A DNA stretch of 64,000 nt from Prochlorococcus sp. AG-409-O23 (GCA_003215355.1 QCKL01000004.1:37810-101809), one strand, 5' to 3'; counted from the stretch's first letter, positions 31,354 through 40,620 are shown. Notes: generated by a model not told the origin, from the sequence alone. A program made the numbers and translations.

Positions 31354-31509
31354 TTGACGTCCTTAATAATGTTGCAAGTTAACTAACATAAAGATATTAG
31401 AAATCTTAGATCAATTCGTCAAGACTCTATTGGTGAAAATTTCAAAATTTTTTTGACTACTTTTTAAAATCGATTATTATGTAATTGATGAAGTTCATTT
31501 AAGCCTTCA

Positions 31510-32025
31510 ATGCCAGAGCTAACAAAGGCAATAAACAATCATCTTTCATGTGAGTTTCAAGCCAGTCACACCTACCTTGCTATGTCAATTTGGCTTAGAG
31601 AAAAAGATTTGGCAGGTTTCTCCTCATACATGCAAACTAAAAGCCAGGAAGAAAGAGGACATGCTGATCGTTTAATTGGCTATTTAGTAGATTGCGATGA
31701 GCAAGTAGAACTTCCAAGTGTGGATGCACCCCAAAGGAGCTGGAATTCAACTCAAGCATTATTTGACCAGGTCTACGAAATGGAGCAGGCAGTAACAGCC
31801 TCTATCAATAGAATATATTCGATTGCAGAACAAGCTGGAGAAAGAAGCGCTACAGCAATGCTTGATTGGTTTGTAGCCGAACAACTTCAAGAAGAAGCAG
31901 AAGCAAGGTTTGTCAGAAAACGACTTAGACTTGCACGCGATAACAGCGCTGCATTATTGCTACTTGACCAACAATTCCTCGATGGGACAGCATTAAATAC
32001 AGTAAAAGGAGGTCCAGGCCACTAA
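31510..32025 (+). CDS. Ferritin
   Basis: ASHTYLAMSIWLREKDLAGFSSYMQTKSQEERGHADRLIGYL and AEQLQEEAEA ferroxidase-type motifs. Confidence 0.9.
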   Translation: MPELTKAINNHLSCEFQASHTYLAMSIWLREKDLAGFSSYMQTKSQEERGHADRLIGYLVDCDEQVELPSVDAPQRSWNSTQALFDQVYEMEQAVTASINRIYSIAEQAGERSATAMLDWFVAEQLQEEAEARFVRKRLRLARDNSAALLLLDQQFLDGTALNTVKGGPGH

Positions 32026-32249
32026 TAATATCTAGGATCAATCCAAAATAATTCAATTAAACTACAGTAGGGCATGCAAGGAAATCATTAGCACAAGAGG
32101 GGTTCATACCTTCTTTGGCAATTAGAAAAAAAGGATTAATTGATTTTAATTGCCTAGATAATTGAAAATAGTCGCATCTATCGGCTTTCGTACCTAAAGC
32201 GTTAACTGACTAACCTTTGACAGCATCCGAACATAAAGCCAGGTGCTTC

Positions 32250-32319
32250 TCTCAATAGCACTCTTGCTATTGAGAATCTGTCTCAAATACTCTCAATAAT
32301 ACTCTTGCTATTGAGAATC
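32250..32319. promoter_or_regulatory. Tandem pair of inverted-repeat elements upstream of Crp-family gene
   Basis: TCTCAATAGCACTCTTGCTATTGAGAATC (32250-32278) and TCTCAATAATACTCTTGCTATTGAGAATC (32291-32319), 27/29 identical, 41 bp apart. Confidence 0.7.
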
Positions 32320-32383
32320 GCTTGCAAAAGTGCGTCCCATAGGTATATGTTGAGAGCAATTCGCAACAAGCTTGGTTTTAAAG

Positions 32384-32977
32384 ATGAGTTTTAGATTTTT
32401 GCCTGAAGAGTCGATGTCGGCAATACGAGTTCCGACAGGCCATTCGGTGCTTATCGATGCCTCTAACAATGCAGGCAAAGGGTGCCTAGAAGTATTGGAT
32501 GGCATTGCGCGCGTTTATTGCCCTTGCGAAGAAACCGAGGGAATGACATTGGCTTTCCTACAGGCGGGAGATTTTCTAAGGACAAATCGTCTTTGCAGTG
32601 AAGGAGTCTGTGTAGAAGCCTTAACACCACTCTGTTTTAGAAATGATGCAGAGATTAGTGAATTAGATGGTTACGATCCTGTCAATGAATGGACCTTGCA
32701 ACTTCTAAAGATACGTCACCTGGGGAGTGCAGAAGTACGCCTCCAAGCTTTACTTGCATTACTGGTAAACAGACTTGGGAAAAGGTGTGGTAACTGGTGC
32801 CATCTTCCATTCAGACTCACTCATGAACGAATTGGTGAGTTGATTGGCTCTACACGAGTTACATCAACTCGGCTAATTTCGAGACTGCGATCAGCAGACC
32901 TTCTTAATGCTCCAACTGGAGAACCAATTCTTAAACTTGCTCCAACACTAATTGAATCATCATCCTTAGCCGCATAA
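32384..32977 (+). CDS. Crp/Fnr-family transcriptional regulator
   Basis: C-terminal HTH LPFRLTHERIGELIGSTRVTSTRLISRLRSADLL; N-terminal cNMP-binding-like fold. Confidence 0.8.
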   Translation: MSFRFLPEESMSAIRVPTGHSVLIDASNNAGKGCLEVLDGIARVYCPCEETEGMTLAFLQAGDFLRTNRLCSEGVCVEALTPLCFRNDAEISELDGYDPVNEWTLQLLKIRHLGSAEVRLQALLALLVNRLGKRCGNWCHLPFRLTHERIGELIGSTRVTSTRLISRLRSADLLNAPTGEPILKLAPTLIESSSLAA

Positions 32978-32993
32978 GTAATTATTCAAACCA

Positions 32994-33266
32994 ATGATAA
33001 CGACCCTATCTCCATCAGACTCTCTCATTGGCAGTCTTTGTAGAGAAGTTGAATATGCAAGGTTTCGTTGCGCAAATATCATTCAATCCCTTGGCTCAAC
33101 AAGAGACCATAATCTTTTAATTAGGTTGAAATCCGAATTCAATGTATTAGAAGGAAGACGAATGGAAGTTCTTGATACAGCCACAAGTCTTAAAAAGACT
33201 AGCTTAAGTAATTCATTATCTATTAATTTCCTAATTGAAATATGCAGGAGACCATTGCCAATTTAA
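32994..33266 (+). CDS. Hypothetical protein
   Basis: ORF of 90 aa, 16 nt downstream of the Crp-family gene, same strand. Confidence 0.5.
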   Translation: MITTLSPSDSLIGSLCREVEYARFRCANIIQSLGSTRDHNLLIRLKSEFNVLEGRRMEVLDTATSLKKTSLSNSLSINFLIEICRRPLPI

Positions 33267-33323
33267 TGTTAATAAAATAGAAATCTTTTGATATCAACAA
33301 TGAATGCTCAAAGATATTATTTA

Positions 33324-33902
33324 TTATGCAATTTTGGGTTGAGGGATATTACCGCCATTCAATTCAGCGTCAATAATTAACATGGCTGATGGTTGATTTT
33401 GAGCAAATTTAACTCTTCCAAGAATGTAGGAGAATTCGTCTTCAGATGCCACTTGACTTTCAATTGTTGGATCTAAGAAAACTGTAGTTCTCATATCTGA
33501 AGATCTTTCAGCAATAGAATAAAGCTGATGAAGTGAAGTGGTTACATCGGCTTCTAGCTGAAATGAATAAGCAATTATCTCTTCTATAGATTTCCAGTCT
33601 TGTTTTGGGGCAGGAAGTGCCTGAAGTAAAACTTTCTGACCTCTAGCAATGAGATATTCAGCAAATTTTGCCGCATGCTCCTGTTCGTTTATAGATTCTT
33701 GTCTGAAGAACTGTGAGAACCCCCTTAATTCCCTCTCAGCAAACCAAATGGCAAGCGCAAAATAGTGCGCACTTGCATTTCTTTCCATAGTTAAATGCTG
33801 ATGGAGAGAATCTGCTAAATCTTCTCCCATAGGTTGAGCCATGGCCCTCCCTGATGGGCCAGCCAATGCTTTAGAAGATGTATTTAGATTTATTGGTGAC
33901 AT
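33324..33902 (-). CDS. Ferritin (second copy, divergent)
   Basis: TMERNASAHYFALAIWFAERELRGFSQFFRQESINEQEHAAKFAEYLIARG; QLEADVTTSLHQLYSIAE. Confidence 0.85.
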   Translation of the reverse strand: MSPINLNTSSKALAGPSGRAMAQPMGEDLADSLHQHLTMERNASAHYFALAIWFAERELRGFSQFFRQESINEQEHAAKFAEYLIARGQKVLLQALPAPKQDWKSIEEIIAYSFQLEADVTTSLHQLYSIAERSSDMRTTVFLDPTIESQVASEDEFSYILGRVKFAQNQPSAMLIIDAELNGGNIPQPKIA

Positions 33903-34028
33903 GGTTTTGCGGGTTTAGCGCATTAAAGCTAAAAAGTTTCTAGCCGTAAGACTGACTAGGCGTAACAAATGATACATCATATTTACGTAAATAAAAGATA
34001 GCTGTCTACTTGGAGATTATTAATTACA

Positions 34029-34244
34029 GTGAGAATGAATCTCATTTGCGGCTTTGTCCGTTCATCTAAATGGCGCAGCCCATTGGTAGGGCATCTGAAG
34101 GCCAAGTTATTTTTAAAAGCCCTCGGACGAATAAGAGAAAGGCCTGTAAAAAGCAAAAATGCTCTAAGTGGAAAGGAGGGAAGTGTCAGTGTGGAAAGGC
34201 TTAGGTCTGCATTTCTATTACATGCTTTTCACGAAATAGACTAA
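34029..34244 (+). CDS. Small basic hypothetical protein
   Basis: ORF of 71 aa, no recognised domain. Confidence 0.35.
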   Translation: MRMNLICGFVRSSKWRSPLVGHLKAKLFLKALGRIRERPVKSKNALSGKEGSVSVERLRSAFLLHAFHEID

Positions 34245-34256
34245 TAAATAATCTAA

Positions 34257-34285
34257 ATACTTAAATATATGATTATTTTAAGTAT
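34257..34285. terminator. Possible bidirectional terminator
   Basis: ATACTTAA ... TTAAGTAT inverted repeat between convergent ORFs. Confidence 0.3.
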
Positions 34286-34301
34286 ATATATAAGGAGTCG
34301 A

Positions 34302-35363
34302 TTAAGTTAATGGGCAAGATATAGCACCTGGAAAAAGAAGTCCACTATGACCACTTCTAAAATGCATAAAGCATCTCTCACCTACCTCCAATGGGTTCTC
34401 CAAAGGATGCCAGACTCTAAATACTTGATCACCAAGTTCAACTCGAATTAGCCAATGGCTCCCATGAAATTCGCGGCCTTGAACGACAACTTTGCCCTTT
34501 GAATCACTCCTTATAAAAAGAGCTTCTTCATCTACCATTAACTCAATGGTAGATGAATCGCAAGAATAATTATTTGAGGGGAGAGGACCTATAGGCGTAT
34601 TTAACACCCCCCCATGTAACTGAACAGGCAATACGTTTCTTTGAAGTACATACCGTCCAACAAACGAAGTTGCTGGTTGATGTACTAACTCAGTAGGTGT
34701 TGAGCATTGATGTAGTTCACCATCGCGCATAACAGCAACTCGATCGCATATTGCCAAAGCTTCCTGAGGGTCATGTGTCACTAAAAGTCCAGTAGCAGAA
34801 CAAGACTTAAGGACTCCGGACAATTCACTACGTAAACGATGTCTTACATCAACATCCAAGCTTGAAAAGGGTTCATCTAGAACAACAAGAGATGTCCCAG
34901 GAGCCAAGGCGCGCGCAAGAGCAAGGCGTTGGCGCTGTCCACCTGAAAGTTCATGTGGATACCTGTCTCGTAAATCTGCCAATCCAAGAAGGTCTAATAG
35001 CCAAATAGCTCTACGCGTATCTTGCCCCCTCTTTAATCCAAAACAAACGTTCTTCCATGCATCTAAGTGTGGAAAAAGTGCGTAGTCCTGAAAAACCATG
35101 CCAACTCCACGCCTCTCTGGAGGCATGATCCTTTCACTACAAGCCACTAATTGATTATCAATCGAAATATTGCCTTTTGCAGGCTTTTCAAATCCAGCTA
35201 TAAGCCTAAGTAAAGTGGTTTTACCGCAGCCAGATGGGCCCAATAAACCTACTAATTCTCCGTGCATAAGGTTTAAATTTATAGATCTCAAAGACCATCC
35301 ATTAGCTTCTAAAGCACCGTAATAATGGGAAAGTCCTTCAATTCTCAGGTGGGTATTAGTCAA
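34302..35363 (-). CDS. Iron(III)-type ABC transporter ATP-binding protein (FutC/FbpC-like)
   Basis: GLLGPSGCGKTTLLRLIAGFE, VFQDYALFPHLDAWKNVCFGL, HELSGGQRQRLALARALAP, VTHDPQEALAICDRVAVMRDGEL; TOBE-like C-terminus. Confidence 0.85.
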   Translation of the reverse strand: MTNTHLRIEGLSHYYGALEANGWSLRSINLNLMHGELVGLLGPSGCGKTTLLRLIAGFEKPAKGNISIDNQLVACSERIMPPERRGVGMVFQDYALFPHLDAWKNVCFGLKRGQDTRRAIWLLDLLGLADLRDRYPHELSGGQRQRLALARALAPGTSLVVLDEPFSSLDVDVRHRLRSELSGVLKSCSATGLLVTHDPQEALAICDRVAVMRDGELHQCSTPTELVHQPATSFVGRYVLQRNVLPVQLHGGVLNTPIGPLPSNNYSCDSSTIELMVDEEALFIRSDSKGKVVVQGREFHGSHWLIRVELGDQVFRVWHPLENPLEVGERCFMHFRSGHSGLLFPGAISCPLT

Positions 35364-35530
35364 AATGATCTACTAATTAAGAAGTGACTTCCTCAAAAAC
35401 CTCAATGGTCAAAATAAAGCTGACAGGCCTGTAAGAGCTAATAGCCTTACTTATATATGCCATCCTCTCTCAATAAGTGGGCAACGGAGAAGGAGACATC
35501 TGTCAAGAAGGCGACAAAATGAAGTGACAA

Positions 35531-35671
35531 ATGATACCCATAGCCAGCTTGATAGATGCTAAATCAGATTTAATTGAAAGAATTTCCAATGATAACTATG
35601 CAAGCAGAGAAGATGCAGATTCCTTTGATAATAAACTAGGTAAAAAAGTGAAAGGAGTACTGAAGAGTTAA
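35531..35671 (+). CDS. Small hypothetical protein (46 aa)
   Basis: Hand translation: MIPIASLIDAKSDLIERISNDNYASREDADSFDNKLGKKVKGVLKS*; below ORF-track cutoff. Confidence 0.4.
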   Translation: MIPIASLIDAKSDLIERISNDNYASREDADSFDNKLGKKVKGVLKS

Positions 35672-35748
35672 CAAACAAAGATGCTTAGGCTTATTTAAAT
35701 CTAAATCTGATAGTATTATTAATAATACAGTTTTGAGAGGTTGAATAA

Positions 35749-36390
35749 TTGAAATCGAAAGGGATTGCGAATCTTCTTGGTTTTACAATTTTATTAGTCC
35801 TATTAATATACTTATTAAATGAATATGGGATAGAGTCGCTTAGGAGCAAAATCGAAGAAATTGGGCCATTAGCACCTTTGGGATTATTTGTGTTGCGTTC
35901 TACAAGCATAATTGTCCCCGCCCTACCAAGTACGGCATACTCGTTGCTCGCAGGAGCTCTATTAGGATTCAAGAAAGGGATTTTCATTATCTGTTTAGCA
36001 GATTTATTTTCATGTTCATTGAGTTATTATATTTCGATGAGATATGGAAGGAAAATAATAAATAAATTAATAGGAACAAGATTCATCGGTAAGGTTGAAA
36101 GAATAAGCAAATCAAAGCTTGAGAACAACATATTTTTAATGACTGGACTACTAATGACAGGGTTATTTGACTTTGTATCCTACGCCGCTGGCTTGGCAAA
36201 AGTTCCATGGACAAAATTTGCTCCCGCACTGATCTTAAGCGTAGCCTTATCAAATCCACCAATAGTCGCTCTTGGAGCAGGCTTGCTAGATGGTGGGAAA
36301 AGAGTACTCATATTCTCAGTGTTAGGAATCTTCGCTATCTCATTAATTACGGCTAAGCTAAATACCGGCGCTAAAAAAGTTAATCAATGA
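35749..36390 (+). CDS. TVP38/TMEM64-family (SNARE-associated/DedA-like) membrane protein
   Basis: GPLAPLGLFVLRSTSIIVPALPSTAYSLLAGALLGFKKGIFIICLADLFSCSLSYYISMRYGR; TTG start. Confidence 0.82.
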   Translation: MKSKGIANLLGFTILLVLLIYLLNEYGIESLRSKIEEIGPLAPLGLFVLRSTSIIVPALPSTAYSLLAGALLGFKKGIFIICLADLFSCSLSYYISMRYGRKIINKLIGTRFIGKVERISKSKLENNIFLMTGLLMTGLFDFVSYAAGLAKVPWTKFAPALILSVALSNPPIVALGAGLLDGGKRVLIFSVLGIFAISLITAKLNTGAKKVNQ

Positions 36391-36403
36391 CCTTCATCTA
36401 CGA

Positions 36404-37057
36404 ATGACTAAGCAAGAAAGAGTACAGATCATCATTAATCGTCTTAATAGGTTATATCCTAAACCAGATATCCCACTCAATCATGTTAATGATTTCACTT
36501 TGCTAGTCGCTGTAATTCTTAGTGCTCAATGTACAGATAAAAAAGTGAATGAGATAACTCCAAAATTGTTCAAACTTGCATCAACGCCACAACAACTAGC
36601 GGAATTAGGACAACCTAAGATATTTGAATTGATAAAGGAAATTGGCCTTGCCAAAACTAAATCTATTCATCTAAGTAAGATGTCAGCCATAATAGAAGAA
36701 TCTTTCTATGGCAAGATTCCTAACAACTTCAAAGATTTAGAGTCTCTGCCTGGCGTAGGCCATAAAACAGCAAGCGTAATTATGGCTCAAGCATTTAATA
36801 TCCCAAGCTTTCCAATTGATACCCATATACACCGTCTAAGTCAAAGGTGGGGCTTAACAAATGGCCAGAGTGTAAAGCAAACAGAGAAAGATCTAAAAAA
36901 ATTATTTCCTATCTTATTGTGGAACAAATTGCACCTACAAATAATCTATTATGGCAGAGAGCACTGTACAGCAAGGGGATGCGATGGAACAGTGTGTGAT
37001 ATTTGCCGTGAAATATATCCCAAAAGGAAACAACCTGTGAAGACAAGAAAAGCTTAG
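36404..37057 (+). CDS. nth: Endonuclease III
   Basis: HhH LPGVGHKTASVIMAQAFNIPSFPIDTHIHRLSQRWGL; FeS cluster C-X6-C-X2-C-X5-C at HCTARGCDGTVCDICREIYP approximates the Nth pattern. Confidence 0.93.
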   Translation: MTKQERVQIIINRLNRLYPKPDIPLNHVNDFTLLVAVILSAQCTDKKVNEITPKLFKLASTPQQLAELGQPKIFELIKEIGLAKTKSIHLSKMSAIIEESFYGKIPNNFKDLESLPGVGHKTASVIMAQAFNIPSFPIDTHIHRLSQRWGLTNGQSVKQTEKDLKKLFPILLWNKLHLQIIYYGREHCTARGCDGTVCDICREIYPKRKQPVKTRKA

Positions 37058-37272
37058 GCTAAGAAGGAATTCTAAATAAAATAATTAGAATACTAGAATA
37101 TAAAATAAATATAATTTACCTTCTTGAGAAGACAAAGGAATGATCTATTTGTAATAGATGCGTAAAAGGTTTTTTCTCAAGTAATCAAATATTGAACATT
37201 CTGAAGGGAATTTTGAGTATTCCCTACATAGCGTCCTTATATTTGAAGCGCTACTAAAGGGCTGTAACGTAT

Positions 37273-37515
37273 TTGGCAAGGATGCTAGTTCTACGTTCAG
37301 CAAAATATCCATGGGTTAGTGCCCAGGAAGCCAGTCATCATCTAGGGTTCAGCGAAAAGTCACTAGAATGCTGGAAGGACTGTGGATATTTAAAAGCTGG
37401 GAAGCACTGGAAGAGTAAGCCTGGGGACACAAACAACATGACCTTATACAACCTTCAACTTTGTAAGGAAGAAATGCACGAATGGTGGGGGAGAGATGCT
37501 TTAGCGGGTCCTTAA
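37273..37515 (+). CDS. Small putative HTH (MerR/excisionase-like) protein
   Basis: WVSAQEASHHLGFSEKSLECWKDCGYLKAGKHWKSKPGDTNNMTLYNLQLCKEEMHEWW. Confidence 0.55.
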   Translation: MARMLVLRSAKYPWVSAQEASHHLGFSEKSLECWKDCGYLKAGKHWKSKPGDTNNMTLYNLQLCKEEMHEWWGRDALAGP

Positions 37516-37604
37516 AAACTAAATTTCAGTAAAAAAAAAGAGAAACCACGAATTGTCCATCCTTTTCGCTAGAAGATGTTTATTCCTACGAAAGGCAACC
37601 AGGC

Positions 37605-38282
37605 ATGAAGTTAGCGATTAGTGGTGCTTCTGGAAAAACTGGCTATCGAATCGCAGAAGAAGCTCTAAAAGCAGGTTTTCAAGTGAAGCTTCTTATTCGT
37701 AAGGGTTCTCAATTGCCCACAACGCTTAAGAATGTGGAAAGAGAAGTCGTATCTCTTGGGAGTCGAATCGCATTGGACTCAGCCCTTGAAGGTTGTGATG
37801 CACTTGTTATAGCCACTGGAGCAAGACCCTCACTCGATTTGACAGGGCCAGCGAGAGTTGATGCTTTAGGTGTAAAAAATCAAGTGGCCAGTTGTCAACG
37901 AGTGGGTGTTAAACGTCTCTTACTAGTCAGCTCACTATGTGCTGGCAGATGGCAACATCCACTGAACTTATTTGGCCTAATACTTGTCTGGAAACGTATT
38001 GGCGAAGAATCCTTAGAAACTAGTGGGCTTGATTGGACAGTTATAAGACCTGGAGGGTTAACCGAGAAAGAAGAGGATCTAAACAAAGAAGGAATTAACT
38101 ATTCAGGGCCAAATATCCAGGAAGATGCTTCCATACCTCGGCGACTTGTAGCAAAAACTTGTATTGACTCACTAAAAACACCAAGTTCAATAGGGCGAAT
38201 AATTGAGATTACAAGCAGTCCCGATATTCCTCGAATAACATTGAAAGCAGCAATAGCTGGGTTTAGTGCACAGACGTCATAG
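37605..38282 (+). CDS. Atypical SDR family NAD(P)-binding protein (Ycf39-like)
   Basis: MKLAISGASGKTGYRIAEEALKAGFQVKLLIRKGS...DWTVIRPGGLT. Confidence 0.85.
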   Translation: MKLAISGASGKTGYRIAEEALKAGFQVKLLIRKGSQLPTTLKNVEREVVSLGSRIALDSALEGCDALVIATGARPSLDLTGPARVDALGVKNQVASCQRVGVKRLLLVSSLCAGRWQHPLNLFGLILVWKRIGEESLETSGLDWTVIRPGGLTEKEEDLNKEGINYSGPNIQEDASIPRRLVAKTCIDSLKTPSSIGRIIEITSSPDIPRITLKAAIAGFSAQTS

Positions 38283-38307
38283 TCTCATATGTAGATGTGA
38301 GTAAAAA

Positions 38308-38514
38308 ATGAACAACAACGCAAGAGTTGACGCGTTGCAGCTAATGCTCACCGATCTTCGAACTCGCAATGAACCGATTCGGCACAAAGCTGCGTTCCGT
38401 GGTTGTCAACCTGAGTTTCAAACCTTAGTCACTAGGCTCATTGAACAACTTGAATCAGAGTTGCAAGAAGCAAAACAAATCATTCGAGAGCAGATGGGAA
38501 TTAAAGGGAACTAA
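38308..38514 (+). CDS. Conserved hypothetical protein
   Basis: ORF of 68 aa between SDR gene and convergent GNAT gene. Confidence 0.5.
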   Translation: MNNNARVDALQLMLTDLRTRNEPIRHKAAFRGCQPEFQTLVTRLIEQLESELQEAKQIIREQMGIKGN

Positions 38515-38561
38515 AAAGTAAGTAATATTGCATGATCAACCTAGTTGAATTTCGTAACGGC

Positions 38562-39452
38562 TCATCCGAGCTCTAGGCAGGCCAAGCCATAAACATCGTT
38601 CATAGAGATTGGTGGTTGAGATCCTTTATACATTCGAAGAGTCTGTGAGGTCTCCTCAAAACCAAGTCTTCTTAGAAGTTGTGAAGCGAAGGGATTTTTA
38701 CCCGGAGCATCAAACAAAACAACTCCAGGATGTGATCTAATTAATTGTCTTAGTAACAGCTCCGCCAACTTAGGAGTATCTGCTAACAAAGGTCCAATAC
38801 GCCAACCTTCACCCCGACGTAAAAGGCAAGGACGTATTCGACCAAAACCGTGGCATTTTTCAGAATCATCAACTAATGCTAAAACCCTGCCAGCAGGATG
38901 GTTAAGCCAATCAGAAAGGAAGTGAGGTCTAGGGCTGGGCTCCCTCTGGGCATCATAAGTCTGAACAATCCTTGAAGGTATTGACTTGCCTTCAAGGATT
39001 GTTAAGCCATCAAGCTCGCAATTTGAAGAGGAAATGTCACCTAGCAGATTGCCATCACCTACCCATTGCCAACGAGTTGTAGTTGAAGATGGCTCAAAAC
39101 CCCATCCCGAATAATCATGGATTCTATCGGGAGCTGCTTCAAGCCCTATGCAAGGAAGATCAATTAGGTGATCAAGCGCATGTTCCCAAAGCTTGACCCC
39201 ATATCCGTTTCCTCGATGCTCTTTTAAAACAAGGAATAGACCGATGAATCCATAAGAGGCGTTATATCGAACTCCAGCGATACAACCTATAGGTTGCCCG
39301 CCTAAACATCCCACCCAGAGCCCCTGTCGATCGGTATGGCGATAAATACCAACATCTCCTGCCCCAGGCGCAAAGCCCTCAGCCCGTGACCATTGAGTAA
39401 CTCTAGGGATGTCATTAGGCTTCAATGGCCGAATTTTCAGAAAGGAAGCCAT
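38562..39452 (-). CDS. GNAT family N-acetyltransferase
   Basis: IGLFLVLKEHRGNGYGVKLWEHALDHL acetyl-CoA motif A. Confidence 0.85.
   Translation of the reverse strand: MASFLKIRPLKPNDIPRVTQWSRAEGFAPGAGDVGIYRHTDRQGLWVGCLGGQPIGCIAGVRYNASYGFIGLFLVLKEHRGNGYGVKLWEHALDHLIDLPCIGLEAAPDRIHDYSGWGFEPSSTTTRWQWVGDGNLLGDISSSNCELDGLTILEGKSIPSRIVQTYDAQREPSPRPHFLSDWLNHPAGRVLALVDDSEKCHGFGRIRPCLLRRGEGWRIGPLLADTPKLAELLLRQLIRSHPGVVLFDAPGKNPFASQLLRRLGFEETSQTLRMYKGSQPPISMNDVYGLACLELG
38964..39003. repeat. 15-bp perfect inverted repeat inside GNAT CDS
   Basis: AACAATCCTTGAAGG - tattgacttg - CCTTCAAGGATTGTT. Confidence 0.85.
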
Positions 39453-39624
39453 ACTCTCAGAATCATTATTAATGGGTACACAACATCAGCGGTGAGGGCC
39501 TCCACATCCTGGCGTTGATGTGGTGATTCGGTTAAAAAGAACACCATTGAAACAATTTTTGCCTAACGTTTTAAATAAAAATTTCCTTTGAATAATATTT
39601 AAAGTTGTCAATCAATAAATAACT

Positions 39625-39867
39625 TTAGTCAAGATCTTCAGAAGATGTTAACTGTTTCTCGTAGTATGAAGGAGCAAGAACCAAAAACAAACCCCACCAA
39701 ACAGCAATTATCAAAAAAACAACTAATGACACAAATATACTTTGAAATAACAACCAGCTGAAAGTTATAACTAAAAGACCAAAAGTCAATATGCTCCAAG
39801 GTTTACACCACCACGGTTTCTGATCCCAGAAGCCATCAGATGTTGAATAGCTCTCGTCAGAATTCAT
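39625..39867 (-). CDS. Small two-TM cyanobacterial membrane protein (DUF6737-like)
   Basis: FWDQKPWWCKPWSILTFGLLVITFSWLLFQSIFVSLVVFLIIAVWWGLFLVLAPSYY. Confidence 0.65.
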   Translation of the reverse strand: MNSDESYSTSDGFWDQKPWWCKPWSILTFGLLVITFSWLLFQSIFVSLVVFLIIAVWWGLFLVLAPSYYEKQLTSSEDLD

Positions 39868-40484
39868 CGAAGTGCCTCTAATCCTCCAGACCTATGAAGT
39901 TCCGCAAATGAATCGTAACCACCAAGTAAAGCTCCATCAACAAAGATTTGGGGGAATGTGGAAAGATCACTTCTCTTCTTTAGTTCTTGAAAATTACTTT
40001 CATTGTCAATTTCCAAAACGGTATGAGGAACCGAAAGTGCTCTAAGAATCCGTAGTGCTCGTGCCGACCAAGGACAGCCAGGGAGAACTGCGATCTCAAT
40101 ACGTGATGTTGAAGAAGTCGAAATCGATGAAGAAGCAACGGATGATTGCTCTAGTTCATCATCCAGCAAGCCAACAAGTACATCAGCTCCTTTTAAAACA
40201 AGCGTTCCAGGCTCAAGATGGCCTCCCCAAACCTGACAATCTCCATCCGACAGACTTAAATGAAGATGCACCGCTTCAGGAGTGAACATCCCATTTAGAG
40301 TAATGATTTCAAGGTTGCCCTCAAGGACCGTAGGTTGAGGTTTCCCAGGACATTGAAAAGCTGCCCTAGATAGATTCCCTACAACACCAAGAACAAACCC
40401 AGAGGACATTTCTTCTCTGCCTACCTTCTCGATGAAGGAGCGGAGATCGCTGCCAGGTGGGAGTTTTAAAGGCAACGAACGCAT
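39864..40484 (-). CDS. PPC/DUF296 domain fused to glutaredoxin domain
   Basis: N-term LPPGSDLRSFIEK...GFVLGVVGNLSRAAFQ...LEIITLNGMFTPEAVHLHLSLSDGDCQVWGGHLEPGTLV; C-term GCPWSARALRILRALSVPHTVLEIDNES..LSTFPQIFVDGALLGGYDSFAELHRSGGLEAL. Confidence 0.85.
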   Translation of the reverse strand: MRSLPLKLPPGSDLRSFIEKVGREEMSSGFVLGVVGNLSRAAFQCPGKPQPTVLEGNLEIITLNGMFTPEAVHLHLSLSDGDCQVWGGHLEPGTLVLKGADVLVGLLDDELEQSSVASSSISTSSTSRIEIAVLPGCPWSARALRILRALSVPHTVLEIDNESNFQELKKRSDLSTFPQIFVDGALLGGYDSFAELHRSGGLEALR

Positions 40485-40620
40485 GACGAGCTCTATTACA
40501 TGCAGACAAGGTTACGAGGTCATGTAAAAAAGGCTTCATTGAATGCTGAAGCAGCAGAAAGCTTAAAAAACAGTTATGGCGAAATAAAAAATAATTAGAA
40601 GGAAGTTTTGAACATTCTGA

